From: Gordionus sp. m RMFG-2023
Lineage: Eukaryota > Nematomorpha > Gordioida > Chordodea > Parachordodidae
Direction of reading: 5' to 3'
DNA length: 64,000 bases
NCBI RefSeq assembly: GCF_954871325.1
Contig: NC_088775.1
Location: 65,263,561-65,327,560 of the forward strand
Made by a program: the position numbers and the translations under genes. Below the pieces are notes generated by a model, which saw only the letters and a list, made by a program, of their open reading frames with translations, was not told the DNA's origin and ran no database searches. Position 1 is the stretch's first letter, and each line of letters starts with the position of its first letter. This document shows positions 10,773 to 23,782 of this stretch, in pieces.

Positions 10773-12651
10773 TAAATATTTTAAAGAAAAAGGATTTCTA
10801 GCAAAAAATATTTGATGCTAGAATGGAAAATTATAGAATCACCGAAAATTTCGGTATACTTGATTTGTGCTAATTCATCTCAATTTTTCCAGCCAATGTA
10901 CAGAAACTAGCTATAAAAAAACGACAGGATTTTAAAATAAATTACGTCTATTAAGGTTTCTATCTCCCCTATTCAAATAATTTTTGTATCTTATGAATCA
11001 TCTTTAAAAATATTAATGGGAAAATTTGATTAAAAAATGAAATCTGCCTCTAGTTAATTCGTAAATTTTTCAATGGATAAGAATATTTCAGAGATGATTT
11101 TGTAGTAAATGAAAAAGGGAAATTTGTGAAGTATTATACCCATTCATATTTTACAATATTGAAGTGGGTGATATACCCTAGCCTTCCTCTTGTCTATACC
11201 ATGATATGCCCATTGTTTAAGTGAAAAAGATTTTCAGGAGAATGGTGGCTTAAATTAGTGGTTGGATATTATATATATTTGGCAACAAAAATCCTTAATA
11301 TTTGCAAAGTCTTGCCCTTTCAAATTTTTTTTGCACAAGTTTGGTCCGTTATTAAAATAGGTCCGAAATGTTTTTAACTCAATTTCTCATGTCGCCTGTT
11401 AAAATTTTATGAAAAGTCATGCCCGGACCGTTTAATTTTTATAGATGAATTTTCCGGTCAGCACATTTTTTGTGAATAAAAATTATAATGCCGTTATTTC
11501 TCTTACTACTTGTTCATATTAACCAGTATTATTGTAATACATTAAATTTAATATTTAGCGATACTCTGGCAATAATTATGTTTATATATTTCATGAAAAA
11601 ATATTTTATTAAAGTGACTGAAATATTTTCCCCTTCTAATATATTTTGAACCTTTTTGTTTATCTATTTTGGAATTGTGACATTATACCAAAATAGGAAG
11701 ACAATATAATGTTAATAGTTTTAGGGCCAGAGGTCTGGCTATGCAGGACTCTAAGAAGAATTGCCAATACGGGATTAGCGTTTATTAGCATAACGATGAA
11801 AATCTTTTTAAAGTAAAAATACTCTAAATTAAAACTTTAAATTTATTAATATTTAACATTTCCCTAAAGAAATTTAAAAAAGAAATTATGTTTTTGAAAA
11901 AAGTCACGTCACCATAATAGCCATAATATTTCAAAAGATCACTATGAACTAATTTAGGTATATATCAATATTAGTTATTAGAAATGTTTGTTTTACAACT
12001 TTTCTTCCCCATGGTTGGCACTATTAACTAGATTATATGCTATATATCTTGTCTAAAACATTTTATATTGAGATATAACTTTAATGCAAGTCATATTTTT
12101 CTATATAATTCACTAATTTTGATCATTAATTCTTTTATCTAATAATTTTAAAGATTTAAAAACCAGCTACTAATATATACATTTCAAAAATTAAATTGCC
12201 CATGGGGTTATAAAGTATTTGAAAAAAGAATGACATACCGTTTCATTTCTACCTTACCTTATACATTATAGAATAGATGTATTTTCAAAGTTTACAAACA
12301 TTTTATTAAATAATTTAAAATTTTAAAAATAATAGGCTGTAAAAGGAATATTTTTTAGTTCATTTTAAAAACATACCAATTTGTCAATATTATCATATTT
12401 TGATAATGATTGGGTGAATCATCATTATTATCATAAAATTTCTTTAGAACATTAAAAATATTCAATCAAACTAACTTTTTCCCTTTTTTTCTTTTCATTT
12501 AAATCGCAAATTTTTATTATAATTATATTAACTAAACATTTTAATGCCCTGTTTAATTTATTAAATTAAATGTTGTCTAATTTCAAGGTCATTTGGCATT
12601 TATACTTTGTATTATTATTTATTTAGTTTATATGCAATGACATATATGGTA
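10773..12651. other. AT-rich non-coding spacer
   Basis: No coding frame, RNA gene or paired terminal repeat was recognised in this stretch. The proportion of stop codons is high in all frames. Confidence 0.5.
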
Positions 12652-12945
12652 CCTAGACTGACGATTCATTCATTAAAAGTCTACATCAATGCAAATCAGC
12701 TGGAGACGCCATCTTGGTTACATTAATCATTATTAAATTTTGAAGGAGAGCCTAATTTATCCAATATCATATGCAAACTTTATTAAAGACGGATCATCGA
12801 GATAATAAGGAAGCAAGTTATCAATTTAATAGTAGTTTTTAACATGACAAATATAACTATATGTGTTACCAAAATGGCGGGTCCAGCTGATTTGCTTTTA
12901 ACGATGCTTAAAAATGCATTTTAATGAATGAATCGTCAGTCTAGG
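12652..12945. mobile_element. TA-flanked MITE with 27 bp perfect terminal repeats
   Basis: The ends are CCTAGACTGACGATTCATTC on the left and its exact complement on the right, with seven further matching bases, and TA lies on both sides. A second inverted block follows inside (gcaaatcagctgga and cgccat..ttggt). The TA duplication suggests a Tc1/mariner-type or related transposase mobilised it. 294 bp, no coding capacity. Confidence 0.8.
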
Positions 12946-15096
12946 TATTATATAAGTCATTATTTATATGCCAAGATTATAAAAAAAAATTATGCCTATC
13001 CTTTAATTATATTTAATCCTATCTCAAAAAAAACCTGATCTTTATTTCGCAGACACTATTATGCAGGGCTAATAATATTAGACGTGCAAAAAAATCTAAG
13101 GTTAAGAGCTAAAACTATTGACGCACTTTGCTTCAGTCTCAAAAGCGTCAAAGAAATTTATTCGATCAATTAAAGGAACGTTTCAGGGGTGCATTTAAAG
13201 ACCTGCTAAGCCCCCCTAATCCTGCCAATTTTATTTTTGCCCTCCTTTCCAAATTTTGAAGAGTGATTCCCCCGCCAAAAAATGTTAATATTTTTTCAAA
13301 AGTGTTTAATTTGAATCCCGTTTAAAATCAAAAATAGAATTTTTTTCCCTTTTTCAAATATTTTTATAGCCAGATGGATCCTTAGCATAGGAGATAGAGA
13401 AACAAGTTCTTGCACTATATATTTTGTAATCAACTAAACCAAATTTTAATTTCTCTCCTTTTAACAATTTTTATATATTAGAAAATTTAAGATAAAAAAA
13501 AATATTTTTATGAAAATATAGCTAAAATAAAGGCTAATAAAAACAGTATTGATTAGAGAAGAAAATACAATATCAATAGACACTGATGTCAGTTTATTTC
13601 AATGGCGCCTACTCTACGGGAGCGGCAGGGCTATAGATTGAAATATTCTATAAAATAGATATTATCGACCCATTAATATTTAAACTACAAATTTTCTTTA
13701 AGAAAGTTTACAGCCCCCATAAAATTCCTCTGCTCTATTTAGGTATAGAGCGGAGTTAACCCCCAATATAGTGGTGATAAATAGCTCTATTTTGAGGCAA
13801 GTTTTGAGGCGACTCTATCAAGGTTAAATCGAATTTTTAATCGGAAACTATCATTTTATCCTTGATCAATGTTTAAACAAACTAGCTCAATCTTGAAAAA
13901 GATCAACTCGTGCCTCAAGGCTTAGCAAATTTTTCGACTGTTAGGATTGAGAAATTTCACAGCACTAGGCAAGAAATAGTCCAATTTGAAATTTTCAAAT
14001 ATGTAGATTGTTAGTTGTTAAGATTAATTAATCTTATTTAATAGAAACTATAATATGAAATGTTATTTATTACGTTTTTCCAATGAACCATTTTTTTTAT
14101 TGATTGCCTGATATTTAAAAAAAATTGAATTTTGTCCTGTAGTATTGTCGAATCGAATGTGAAAGGGGATTTTATCTCATGAATTTGATCATAGTAGATA
14201 ATCTAGCTTTAAAAATAAATAATTTGTCAAATTTAATGTTCATAGTACCTTCGAGAGTGTAGTACCCATATATAAAAATACGGAAAAGTAATCTGCAAGG
14301 CAAATAAATCTTTACAAAAAAATACAGTCCAAAGGAAGCGAAGAAATGAAAGATTTCTGGAATTTTATAATTAATATTATAATATATTTAAATTTTTACA
14401 AATATCGGTAATATTAAATTTGTGGCATTATTTTTAAAATTAATGTAAATAAAGAATAATTCATTTTCGCAAAAAAAATTCAATTTAATATATATCATAT
14501 TTTTGATAATATAAAAAATTATAGCCAACCTGTATTTTTAAGCAATACACCACTAGTTTTCAGCTATAATTATTTATTTGTAAAGGATTGTTTCTCATAG
14601 AGATATTGTTAAAGCATTTGTTTATTCGCTTAAAGAACAAAATTTGAAGCATTATTATGCATTTTTAAATTTTTTAAAATCTTATTTTGAAATATACTTC
14701 ATGATAATTTGCCCTAATATAGATAATATATATGCATGAATATTATTAATACATTGACTGTGCAATTGAAAATCTTGGAACAGTTGATAATTTTTCTAAG
14801 AATTTTAAGGAATTTATTAAATTTGCTAATCTTTATGTTATAAATATGAGTAGTCCAAGCAGTGGCGTGATTATCATAAATTAATTTTTTCATAATACTT
14901 TTATAATGATGTCTAGTCCATTTTATTTTTCCATGTCAATAAAGTTAAACTTTTACCACCAAACACTTTTTCTCTCTTTTATCGCGAATGTTTATTATAC
15001 TGAATCGAGCAAAACTTTTGCAAAATCAGATATAGCAAATTTTTTATAGTGTAACTCCTACCACGAGCCTTTTTATGCACAAACAGCTAAAATTAA
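12946..15096. other. AT-rich spacer with a weak palindrome near 13785-13925
   Basis: Between 13785 and 13925 words such as TTGAGGCAAG and CTATCAAGG recur in inverted form (GCCTCAAGG, ATCCTTGAT), suggesting an old MITE. A GC-richer patch lies at 13595-13640 and C-runs near 13210-13280. No coding frame was convincing. Confidence 0.4.
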
Positions 15097-15494
15097 AGGG
15101 AATAAATATTGGTTCCCGTTCTAAATCGCTAAAACAAAAATCGCTAAAAATTGGGAACATGGTTTATATCTCCTAGAAAATTTTTAAAGTAAATTTGAAA
15201 TTAATATTAATAGATACTAGGGGATTAAATACTTGTATTTAAATTGAAAATTTAAAAAAAATCGCTAAAATGGAAGAAATATCATCCAAATTCCCAATTT
15301 GATTCCCAAAACTGGGATTATGATAATTCTTCCATTTTAGCGATTTTTTTTAAATTTTCAATTTAAATACAAGTGTTTAGTCCCCTAGTATCTATTAATA
15401 CTAATTTCAAATTTACTTTAAAAATTTTCTAGGAGATATAAGCCATGTTCCCAATTTTTAGCGATTTTTGTTTTAGCGATTTAGAACCTATCCC
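15097..15494. repeat. Near-perfect 400 bp palindrome (foldback MITE)
   Basis: The left arm (about 15097-15280) and the right arm (about 15324-15494) are inverted copies with only scattered differences, around a 43 bp centre. Landmarks are the blocks ATCGCTAAAACAAAAATCGC and GATACTAGGGGATTAAATAC and their complements. The outer tips differ by a few bases. Such arms would fold into one long hairpin. No open frame. The simplest reading is a foldback MITE; a palindrome formed by inverted duplication is the alternative. Confidence 0.8.
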
Positions 15495-16450
15495 TAAATA
15501 TTTGCATAAGAAATTACGCGTTATTGTTTTATTATACAGAAAAATATATAAATTACAAATAATATTCATTTAATGTACAAACTTAAAATAAACCATAATA
15601 GGGTGTCCTAGTTTAAAATCTGTTTGGCCTGGGCTAAAGAGAAATTACTTCAAAAAAATGGAAAAGAGGACAAGGTTTAATCATTTATAAAATATTCAGA
15701 CAAATGCTAACAATCGCTTTTTGTAAGTTAAAATCTTGCTTATAATTTTTATAATGATTAAAGCACTCGTATGCACTAATAAAGCACGCATTGACATTGT
15801 TAAAATCAAGGCTTCCAATTTCAGCCAACCTTATCGGAGATAATATAAAAATATTTAATTACATATTAATACTTGGTCAAAATTTTTCATTAGCGGGGCT
15901 CAACCGAAGGCAAGCAAATAAGAGTTTGAGAGCCCCTTCCCCCCCCCCCAAAAAAAAAATAAATAAATAATTCCTACACTCCTCCTGGATAAATCTTGAT
16001 ATACAACTGAGTACTACGTTAAAATTTGAAGAAAATTAGATACATATATCAAATGTGATGAAATTGTTAACAAAGATTAGAATAAATTTGATTAAAATTC
16101 ATATAGAATAATTGCTATTATGATATATGAATAAAAAAGAAGATATTGTAATAAAATATTTGAAATGTTTAAAGCCACGAATTTTCTTAATCAATACTAT
16201 ATATAATAATATCCAACCTTTTATTTTACGTTATGACATTCTTGACTTGAAAAAATGATTTTTTACAGTTAGTTTATTTTGGTAAGAATAATTCATTCGA
16301 ATGTAAATGAATAAATTTTGAATATAATAAAAATTATCAAAAAAAAATCTTTCCCTGTATCTTGCTTAAAAATATCAATAACTATTCTTTTACTTCTTGT
16401 TCTTGATATCTTTATTTCTCTGCTTTGTCTTAAAACGTATTCACGCTCGA
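15495..16450. other. AT-rich spacer with a C-run
   Basis: A run of C followed by A (15940-15960) follows gcggggctcaaccgaagg. Similar 'ccgaag' patches with C-runs occur at 38040-38110 and 38880-38950 and may be decayed hAT ends. No gene seen. Confidence 0.4.
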
Positions 16451-17035
16451 TAAAGGCGTGACAAGGTAGGGGGGGGGGCAATGGGAAATCCCCCCCCCTA
16501 CCTTCAAAAATATATCACTTTTTATTATCATTTTAAGCTAATAAAAAATATCCTCCTTAGTCTCCCCCTACCCCCTGTCCCCCAAAAATGTATGCATATA
16601 TCTTAAACAATAATTTGAAAGAAAGAATGTAAAGGTTAATATTTTTTAAACTAATATTGACTATTATAATTCATACTTTTTTGGAAAAAAAATATTCATA
16701 CTTCTTTGGAAAAAAGCATTTATATATAAAAAAAGTCAAACCAAATGTTTTTTAAGAAATGAAATATAGGCCAAAGATAAGTCTTAAGACAAAAGTGAAA
16801 TTTATTATAATTACTATTAATAGAACCATAAAATTACTAAATAATATAATATATCATATGTAATTTTTTATAATGTGAATAACTTTAATTTATTTTCTTA
16901 ATAAAAGTAAAATTTAATTATAAAATTACTGATAATATTAAATTATAAATTAAATAAAAAAAATTAACGCACAATACAAACAGTGGAATATTATGTGTCA
17001 TAGATTTACAATATATCTAATTTTATCTAATACCG

Positions 17036-20000
17036 TGAAATGGATTTGAAATAATAATATAAAGTGATTTATTTAATATAATAAAATATATTTATATGTT
17101 TTTCTCATTTGTCTATTATAATAAATTGTAACTTAAAAGCAAATTAACAAAATCAATTTATATTTATATTAATACATTACAGTTCTCCCCATTATAAATT
17201 GAATTCATCATAATAAAGTAATGGGAGTTTCGAAACTCTTTTTTCTAGAGTTGTATTTCCATTATGTTCTGCAATGTTCAAATCCTCAGTCATTGTTATG
17301 GGTATTTCCTTAGCTTGTACATGAGCATCTCTCAGTTGGTCGGCGTGCTTGTTTTTTACAATACCCTCAGACTCAACATCATGCAATATCGCACTTTTCC
17401 GTTGAACCATTGTCCCTTCATGCCGTCCCGCAGTCCTTTCGTTTTCTGCCCAAACCTTTTGCTTCTCTTCAAATTCACGGGGCTCATTCCTACCTCTATA
17501 ATATTTTTGTTTCCATAAAGCGTTTTCAGTCATTTCTTTCACTGGATATTTCCATTGATCTAACGTCGTCCTGAGCGGCCTTCCAAACATCATTTCAGCA
17601 GGGGATTTAGCAATAGTTGATTTTGGAATATTTCGGTGAGTAATTAAATCATTCACTAAATTTAACTGGTCCGGAGTCCCACCTCTCCTTCCAGCATAGA
17701 AACGCGTCTTTATTGTACGTATATAACACTCAGCCAAACCATTCGATTTGGGGCTATAAGGGGCCGATCTAAAATGTTTTATATTGTTTTTAAAAAGAAA
17801 CGTTTTGAATTCAGATTCAGTAAACTGAGTACCGTTATCTGAGACAATGTAACCAGTTAAAGCAAATCTAGCGAAATAATTACGCAGATTATTTATTACA
17901 CTCGTCGAATTAATATGTGTTAAAATTGCAACTTTAACCCATTTGGTGAAAGCGTCTACGCAAATTAACCAATACTTTCCAGATACGGGGTCTGTCAAAT
18001 CAATGTGTATTCGTTCTAGGTCTGGTAGGAAAGTCCCAATTGTATAACGGTACTTCTCTGGCTCCAGGTCTTCCTTCCTGGCAATTCTTGCAGATTTTAA
18101 CAAACTCTTCAACATCACGATCAAGATTCTCCAAAAAACATAGTATCTACATAATTTATTCTTGGAGGATATCCCTGGATGTCCTCCATGAATAACATTC
18201 AAAACCTTCATTCGATTATCGGGATTAATAATTCTATCATTATAAAATAATAATCCTTGTTCGAACGAAATATTATCTTTAATTAAAATAAATTTTTTTA
18301 AAATCTCCGAATAATTATTTATATTATCAATATGCCAATCAAATTAATTTAATGATCTCTTTCAGATTGCTATCATTGATCGTTTCACTTACGACTTTAC
18401 TTCGAATGAACGATAAATCTTCTATTAAATTGATTTTTACTTCTCAAATTCTTCGAATTTTTTTTTAACTTCATTAATTTTTTCTTTATCTACCCCCAAA
18501 CGGGACAGAGCGTCGGCGCATCTGTTTTGATTACCCGGCCTATGAATTATCTCATAGTCGTAATTTAAAAGCTTCGTCGCCCACCGTATTTATCGGTTAT
18601 TTGTTATTTTATTTAGGTCTCTTTTATCACCTAAGATATATTTCAAGGGTATGATCTGTAACCAAAATAAAATGTCCTCCATAAATATAATGATGAAACT
18701 TCTCGCTAACAAACATGATCGCAGAAACCTCGCGATCAATGGTGGTTTAATTCTTTTTAGCCGCCGAAAGTGTCCTCGATGCGTAAGCAATCGATTTCTC
18801 TTGGCCAATTATAGCTCCTAGACCATCTCTGGAAACGTCACAAGAAATCACGACAGGAGTATCGGCTGAATAAGGAATTATTGTACCTTCTTTTTATAAT
18901 ATTTTTAACTCTTAAATATTTCATTTTCTTTAGCTGACCAAAACCAACTCACAAATTTATCGTTAGCCGGTGTAAAGGCGCACAAATAGAATGTAAATTT
19001 TTTATAAACGATTCATGGTAATTTACCATTCCAAGAAACCAACGTAATTCTTTAACATTAGACGGTGTTTTGCAATTTTTTATAGCATTAATCTTATCTT
19101 CTGTCGGGTGAATTCCGAATTCGTCAATAACATGACCTAAATAAGTAACTGACTTTTCTCCAATTTTAATTTTATCGGTTGTCGTTATCAGTCCAGCCTT
19201 ATCAAATCTTCTTAATACTTCTGCTAGATTAACCTTATGATCAAAATTATCCTCGCCTGCAATAATTACATCGTCTAAAAATCCACTAACCATAGGAATT
19301 CCCTTTAATAGGTTTTGCATAAAGGGTTGAAATATTATCGGAGCTAGTCAACCCAAAAGGGATTCTTTTGTATCGGTAATAACCAACATAAGTCGAAATT
19401 ACTAAAAGGTCCCTACATTCTGGATTAACTCCGAATTGTAAAAATGCATCTCTTAAATCTATCGCTGAAAATATTTCCCACCCGCGATCTTATTTGTCAG
19501 GTCGACGAAAGTTGGTAGTAAATCGTTATATATCGCTAAATATTGTTGATTATTAAACGAAAATCTCCGCATATCCGCACGGCACCGGATTTCTTTAAAA
19601 TATTAACCGTTGGTGTAGCCCAATTAATTGGAGTTATTGTTGGATCCACCTTCTCTATAAAGCCTTCATTTAAAGGTCTGTCCAACTTACCTTCAACGGT
19701 TGGACGCAACGGAAATGGAATTCTTCTAGACGGTAGCGCACAATTGGCACTGTGTTTGGTTGTATCTTGATGAAGGCTTCCTGTAATTATATTTGTCCTA
19801 ATTTTTTTTTAAAAACTTGCGGAAATTTTGAAACATTAGTATTTAAACTGGAATCTTTCATATCTATATTATTAATTCGAACTTCTTTAGGAAGTTTTAT
19901 TTCAAATTCTCTGAAATAGCATTCCATAAATAAGGGAATTTTCACCCTTAACTACCCAAATAGGTAAAAATTTTGAAATATACTTTACTTCGACTTCCAC

Positions 20001-21189
20001 TAAACATTTACCCAATACTTCGATCTTGATATGGTTATATCCTACTAGTTTATAACAGGTGATAATGGTGGTTTGCCTATGTAATTTCAGCTAAACTCAT
20101 CTATCACACTACACGCTGCGCCAGTATGGAATTCCATAGTAAGCTGCCCCATTTATCTTCGCATCGATTGTAGCTTTATTAGCAAAAGGCAGGCGAGGTG
20201 TTCGTGGTAAAATCATTTGTATAGCATGCGTTCTACACTCTTTGGCTATTTGGTTTGCTTTTTAGCACCTAAAGCATATTACATTTTTTTGGCTTAAATT
20301 AGGTTTAAAACTTGATTTATAATTATTATGGTTGAATTTCTTAGCATTATAATAATTATTATTATTGAATTTATTAGCGTTGTTATAATTATTCCTAAAA
20401 TAAGTATTTTTGGAACCTTGCATAGGCTTATGTTTAATTATATTATTAACTTCTGCCAGAGTTTCCTTCCCCAATGAAGACAGCGCGATAGCTAGGCGCA
20501 CAGTATCTTCAAAAGTAATATTTCCTTCGGCATATTTTGACCGAAGTTCTTTGTCCAGCTCAAGTAACCCTACTCCTAAGATGAAAATATCTCTTAAGAG
20601 TTCATCAACCGAAATTACATAAGGAGCAAATGCTTTATAATTTGATAGAAAACTCGATAATAGTTTTACTGCCTCTTTTTAAAGTATAAAAATTATTGCG
20701 ATGTAGAAAAATACTCGAAAAATCTTTAAATATTTTTTCCAAATTGTCAAGTAAAATTGGATAGCTTATGTTATCTAGGTTATTAGTGAAGTAAAAAATA
20801 TTAATTTTAATTAAATTATCAGTGTCAATATAGGCTAATAATAAATCTTTTTTTTTAAATTTAGATCAACAATATTTTTTACTTTGAAAATGAGTTCTAT
20901 ATTATATAGATAATCTTGAATGTTAAGTTTTTCTTTCACGAATTCTGGAATATAAGTGTTGATGTTACTTTGTTTTTCTTTAGAAATATCTTCTTTGAGT
21001 CTTCGTTAGGCATAGTATAATTTTAAACTTTTTATTTGATACGTCTCTAAAAGAAAATAACTCGTCGTCAAATGAAATGAATTCAAAAAAATAATATAAA
21101 GTGATTTATTTAATTTAATAAAATATATTTATATGTTCTCTTTTGTCTATTATAAAATTAACAAAATCAATTTATATTAATACATTACA
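17036..21189 (-). mobile_element. Ty3/Gypsy LTR element, broken fossil
   Basis: Short terminal repeats lie at 17036-17181 and 21073-21189. On the plus strand each starts TG and ends CA; they differ in length and at a number of bases, so the insertion is not recent. Flanks taccg and tatcg are probably one 5 bp target duplication with a change. Read on the minus strand the parts occur in order: gag with a basic Asn-rich tail and a zinc-knuckle start (about 21000-20260), protease region, reverse transcriptase with an FLDD motif (about 19800-18950), RNase H region (about 18900-18590) and integrase (18211-17192). A purine tract precedes the downstream repeat. Integrase sequence suggests the Mag-like side of Gypsy. 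It is broken in many places, roughly six or more, and no envelope gene is seen. Confidence 0.9.
17192..18211 (-). pseudogene. Gypsy integrase region of the fossil element
   Basis: This frame carries the start of the HHCC zinc-binding region (HGGHPGISSKNK) and then the integrase core with the D,D,E set in IHIDLTDP, VSDNGTQF and PKSNGLAE. In the family this enzyme inserts the DNA copy into the host genome. It is the longest surviving frame of the element at 339 codons and ends just before the purine tract of the downstream terminal repeat. It belongs to an element that is broken overall. Confidence 0.85.
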
Positions 21190-22399
21190 TATCGTATGAC
21201 AATCAAATACTTTTTACCAAAAGTGAATTATATATTTTACAGAAGTTTATAAAAAATTGCTATAGATGTATTAAAATATCTTTTAAAGAATATAAATGAA
21301 AAAATTATTCTATATTTGTTGAATTAATAAACATATCTAGTATTATTCAATTTTTTATTAGAACAAAATATTGTTACATTCATTTAAACATATGAATTAT
21401 AACTTTTAAAATTTTGATTCAACCAATATTAATTCTCTTTATTAGTATTATATATTAATGTATATCCTAAGTGGGTACGATGGATATTAATATGAAATGG
21501 ATTATTGTTTATTTTCAATGGATATAAAGAACTAATTTTATTGATAAGTGATTGTATTTGTACTGGTATTTTTATTTTATATAATCATATGTGTATTTCT
21601 AGGTTCTCACAATGCTAAATAAAAGTAAAATTAACATAGCCAACATAACTCTTCCATAATCAAGTTTTTAATTAATCGGGCATGGGTTTTTTACCTTTCC
21701 TCTTTCTCATGGGATGGGCGTTTAAGTAAGTAGCTTTCCTCTTGATGATGAAACAATAGTGATTATGCTAGAGAAAAATGATCCTAAAGAAAGAAAGAAA
21801 GAAAGAAAGAAAGAAGTCCCAATGTAGTATATTTTAACATTATATATATATTTTTTTAAAGTTAATTTTGATGAAAGATCTTAAATTTTAATAATAATTT
21901 AATGATCAATAATACTATCCTATAGATAATACATTCAAAAGTAAAAAATTTGAAATCTGGTTAAAATGGCTTATATTTTAAAAATATGTAAATAACTAAT
22001 TTAGGAACTTTATCATGCTATTTTACAAATAAGAAAGAATGCTGATTACGAATTTAGCAAGATTTTTAACATGGTTCAAAAAAGGTGCATTTATATAATA
22101 TGATAATAAACATGCCAAGAATTGTATCAATACAAGTACATAATAATATTTCCATATAATCAGTTAAGGAGTATTATATAATTATGATTTTTATACCACA
22201 TATGGATACATTTTTAATTAAAATTAGAGAATCCTTATTGAATCATAAACTGTTGCTCTAACTTTCAAATTTTGTTAACTTCTAATCCATCAATGACCCT
22301 CTCATATGATATTAGAGATAAATTTCACTATTTATATACGTTTTATTTGCAAGATATGGTAGGGACATAATTGGAAGTAATTTGAATTTAAATATTGGT

Positions 22400-22640
22400 A
22401 GCAAGCTTAAAAAGAATGGATATTAAGCCTGAGAATGCACTAAGTGCACTCAATGCTTGTAAACACACTTTAATAAACTTTCCAAACATTACAAAATTAT
22501 TTCAAATTTTAGCATGCCTCCCTAATACGGCGTATACTAATGAAAGAACTTTCTCGGATTTACGAGGGCTATAAACATATTTGCGAAATATTACCTCGCA
22601 AAATAGATTAAATGGCTTAGTTTGATTACCCGTTGATTCA
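22400..22640 (+). pseudogene. hAT-A transposase C-terminal remnant
   Basis: The frame contains ILACLPNTAYTNERTFSDLR followed closely by LRNITSQNRLNGL, the C-terminal dimerisation region of hAT transposases. Stops interrupt it and the catalytic part upstream is not recognisable. It shows that the hAT-A family once coded for its own transposase. Confidence 0.6.
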
Positions 22641-23782
22641 GTAACAACTAATTAATTAACAATTTCTAAAAGAAAATTAGATTTAACATAGTAAAAAAAA
22701 ATATATTTCCTATTTGTTCCAGACTTATTTTTTGATATAATCTCATAACCATTTTCGTATATTTTAAATAAAGATAAAATTTATTAATTCCTCTCATTCC
22801 TAGAAAAATCCTGGCTGCGCCTATGACGCACTACTTTAGGATAGGAACGTTTAAGCACATTGGCAATTAAAAAGAATTGCAGTAAATTTATTAATAGGAA
22901 AAAATATTGAAAAATATGCAGAAAGTTAAATAATTTTTACTTAATTTAGGGGAAGAAACTAAGCCTTTTTTATATTCTTTTGATTTACTTATTTACATAT
23001 GCGTAGCCGGGGGGAGGGCAAAAGGAAATCCCCCCCCCCCCCCAGTCAGAAATTTATCGCATTTTGTGAATATCATTTTAAGGTAATAAAAAATATCCTC
23101 CTTAGTTCTCTTCCCACTCCCTGTCCCCCAAAAATGTATGCATATATCTTAAACAATAATTTGAAAGAAAGAATGTAGAAGTTAATATTTTTTTTAACTA
23201 AAACTATTCATCATAATTCATACTTTTTCGGAAAAAATCATTTATATATAAAATAAGTGAAACCAAAAATGTCTTTGCAAAAATAAAATATAAGTCAAAG
23301 ATAAATTTTAAGATAAAAGTTAATGTATTTTAATTACTAATATTAGATCCATAAAATTAATAAATAATATAATGTATCAAATATAATTTTTTATTTAGTA
23401 ACTTCAATTTATACATCTTAATAAAATATTGATAAAATTTAATTATAAATTAAATAAAAAAAATTAATGCACAATTCAAACAGGGGAATATTATATGTCG
23501 TAGATTTACAGTATATCGAATTTTATAAATTATCGCATGACAATCAAATAATTTTTACCAATAGTGAATTATATATTTTACAGAAGACTATAAAATATTG
23601 ATAAGGACATGAAAATATCTTTAAAAAAATGTAAATGAAAAAAAATCATTTCAGTAGCATCAATATCTAATAAGGTACATTCATTTGGGGGTGAATAATA
23701 TGAAGATTAATTTTTAATATAATTTTTTTATTTAATATAATTTGATGGCGTTAAATAATTAACTGTAAATTGTGCTTATCTA

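Larger units (their letters stand above)
16451..22825 (+). mobile_element. hAT-A family element, copy 2, carrying a Gypsy insertion
   Basis: The left end TAAAGGCGTGACAAGG, followed by G- and C-runs, and the right end CTGGCTGCGCCTATG match the termini of the other two copies. The flanks acgctcga (16443) and acgcacta (22826) agree at six of eight bases, as expected of an old 8 bp target duplication. The body is collinear with copies 1 and 3 but is interrupted at 17036-21189 by an LTR element. The remains of a transposase lie near 22440-22620. A diverged stretch of the same family also occurs at 39130-39340. Confidence 0.7.

Noticed and set aside
16293-16481. Minus-strand 62-residue gene
   Set aside because: It begins in the G-run of hAT-A copy 2 and has no recognisable domain.
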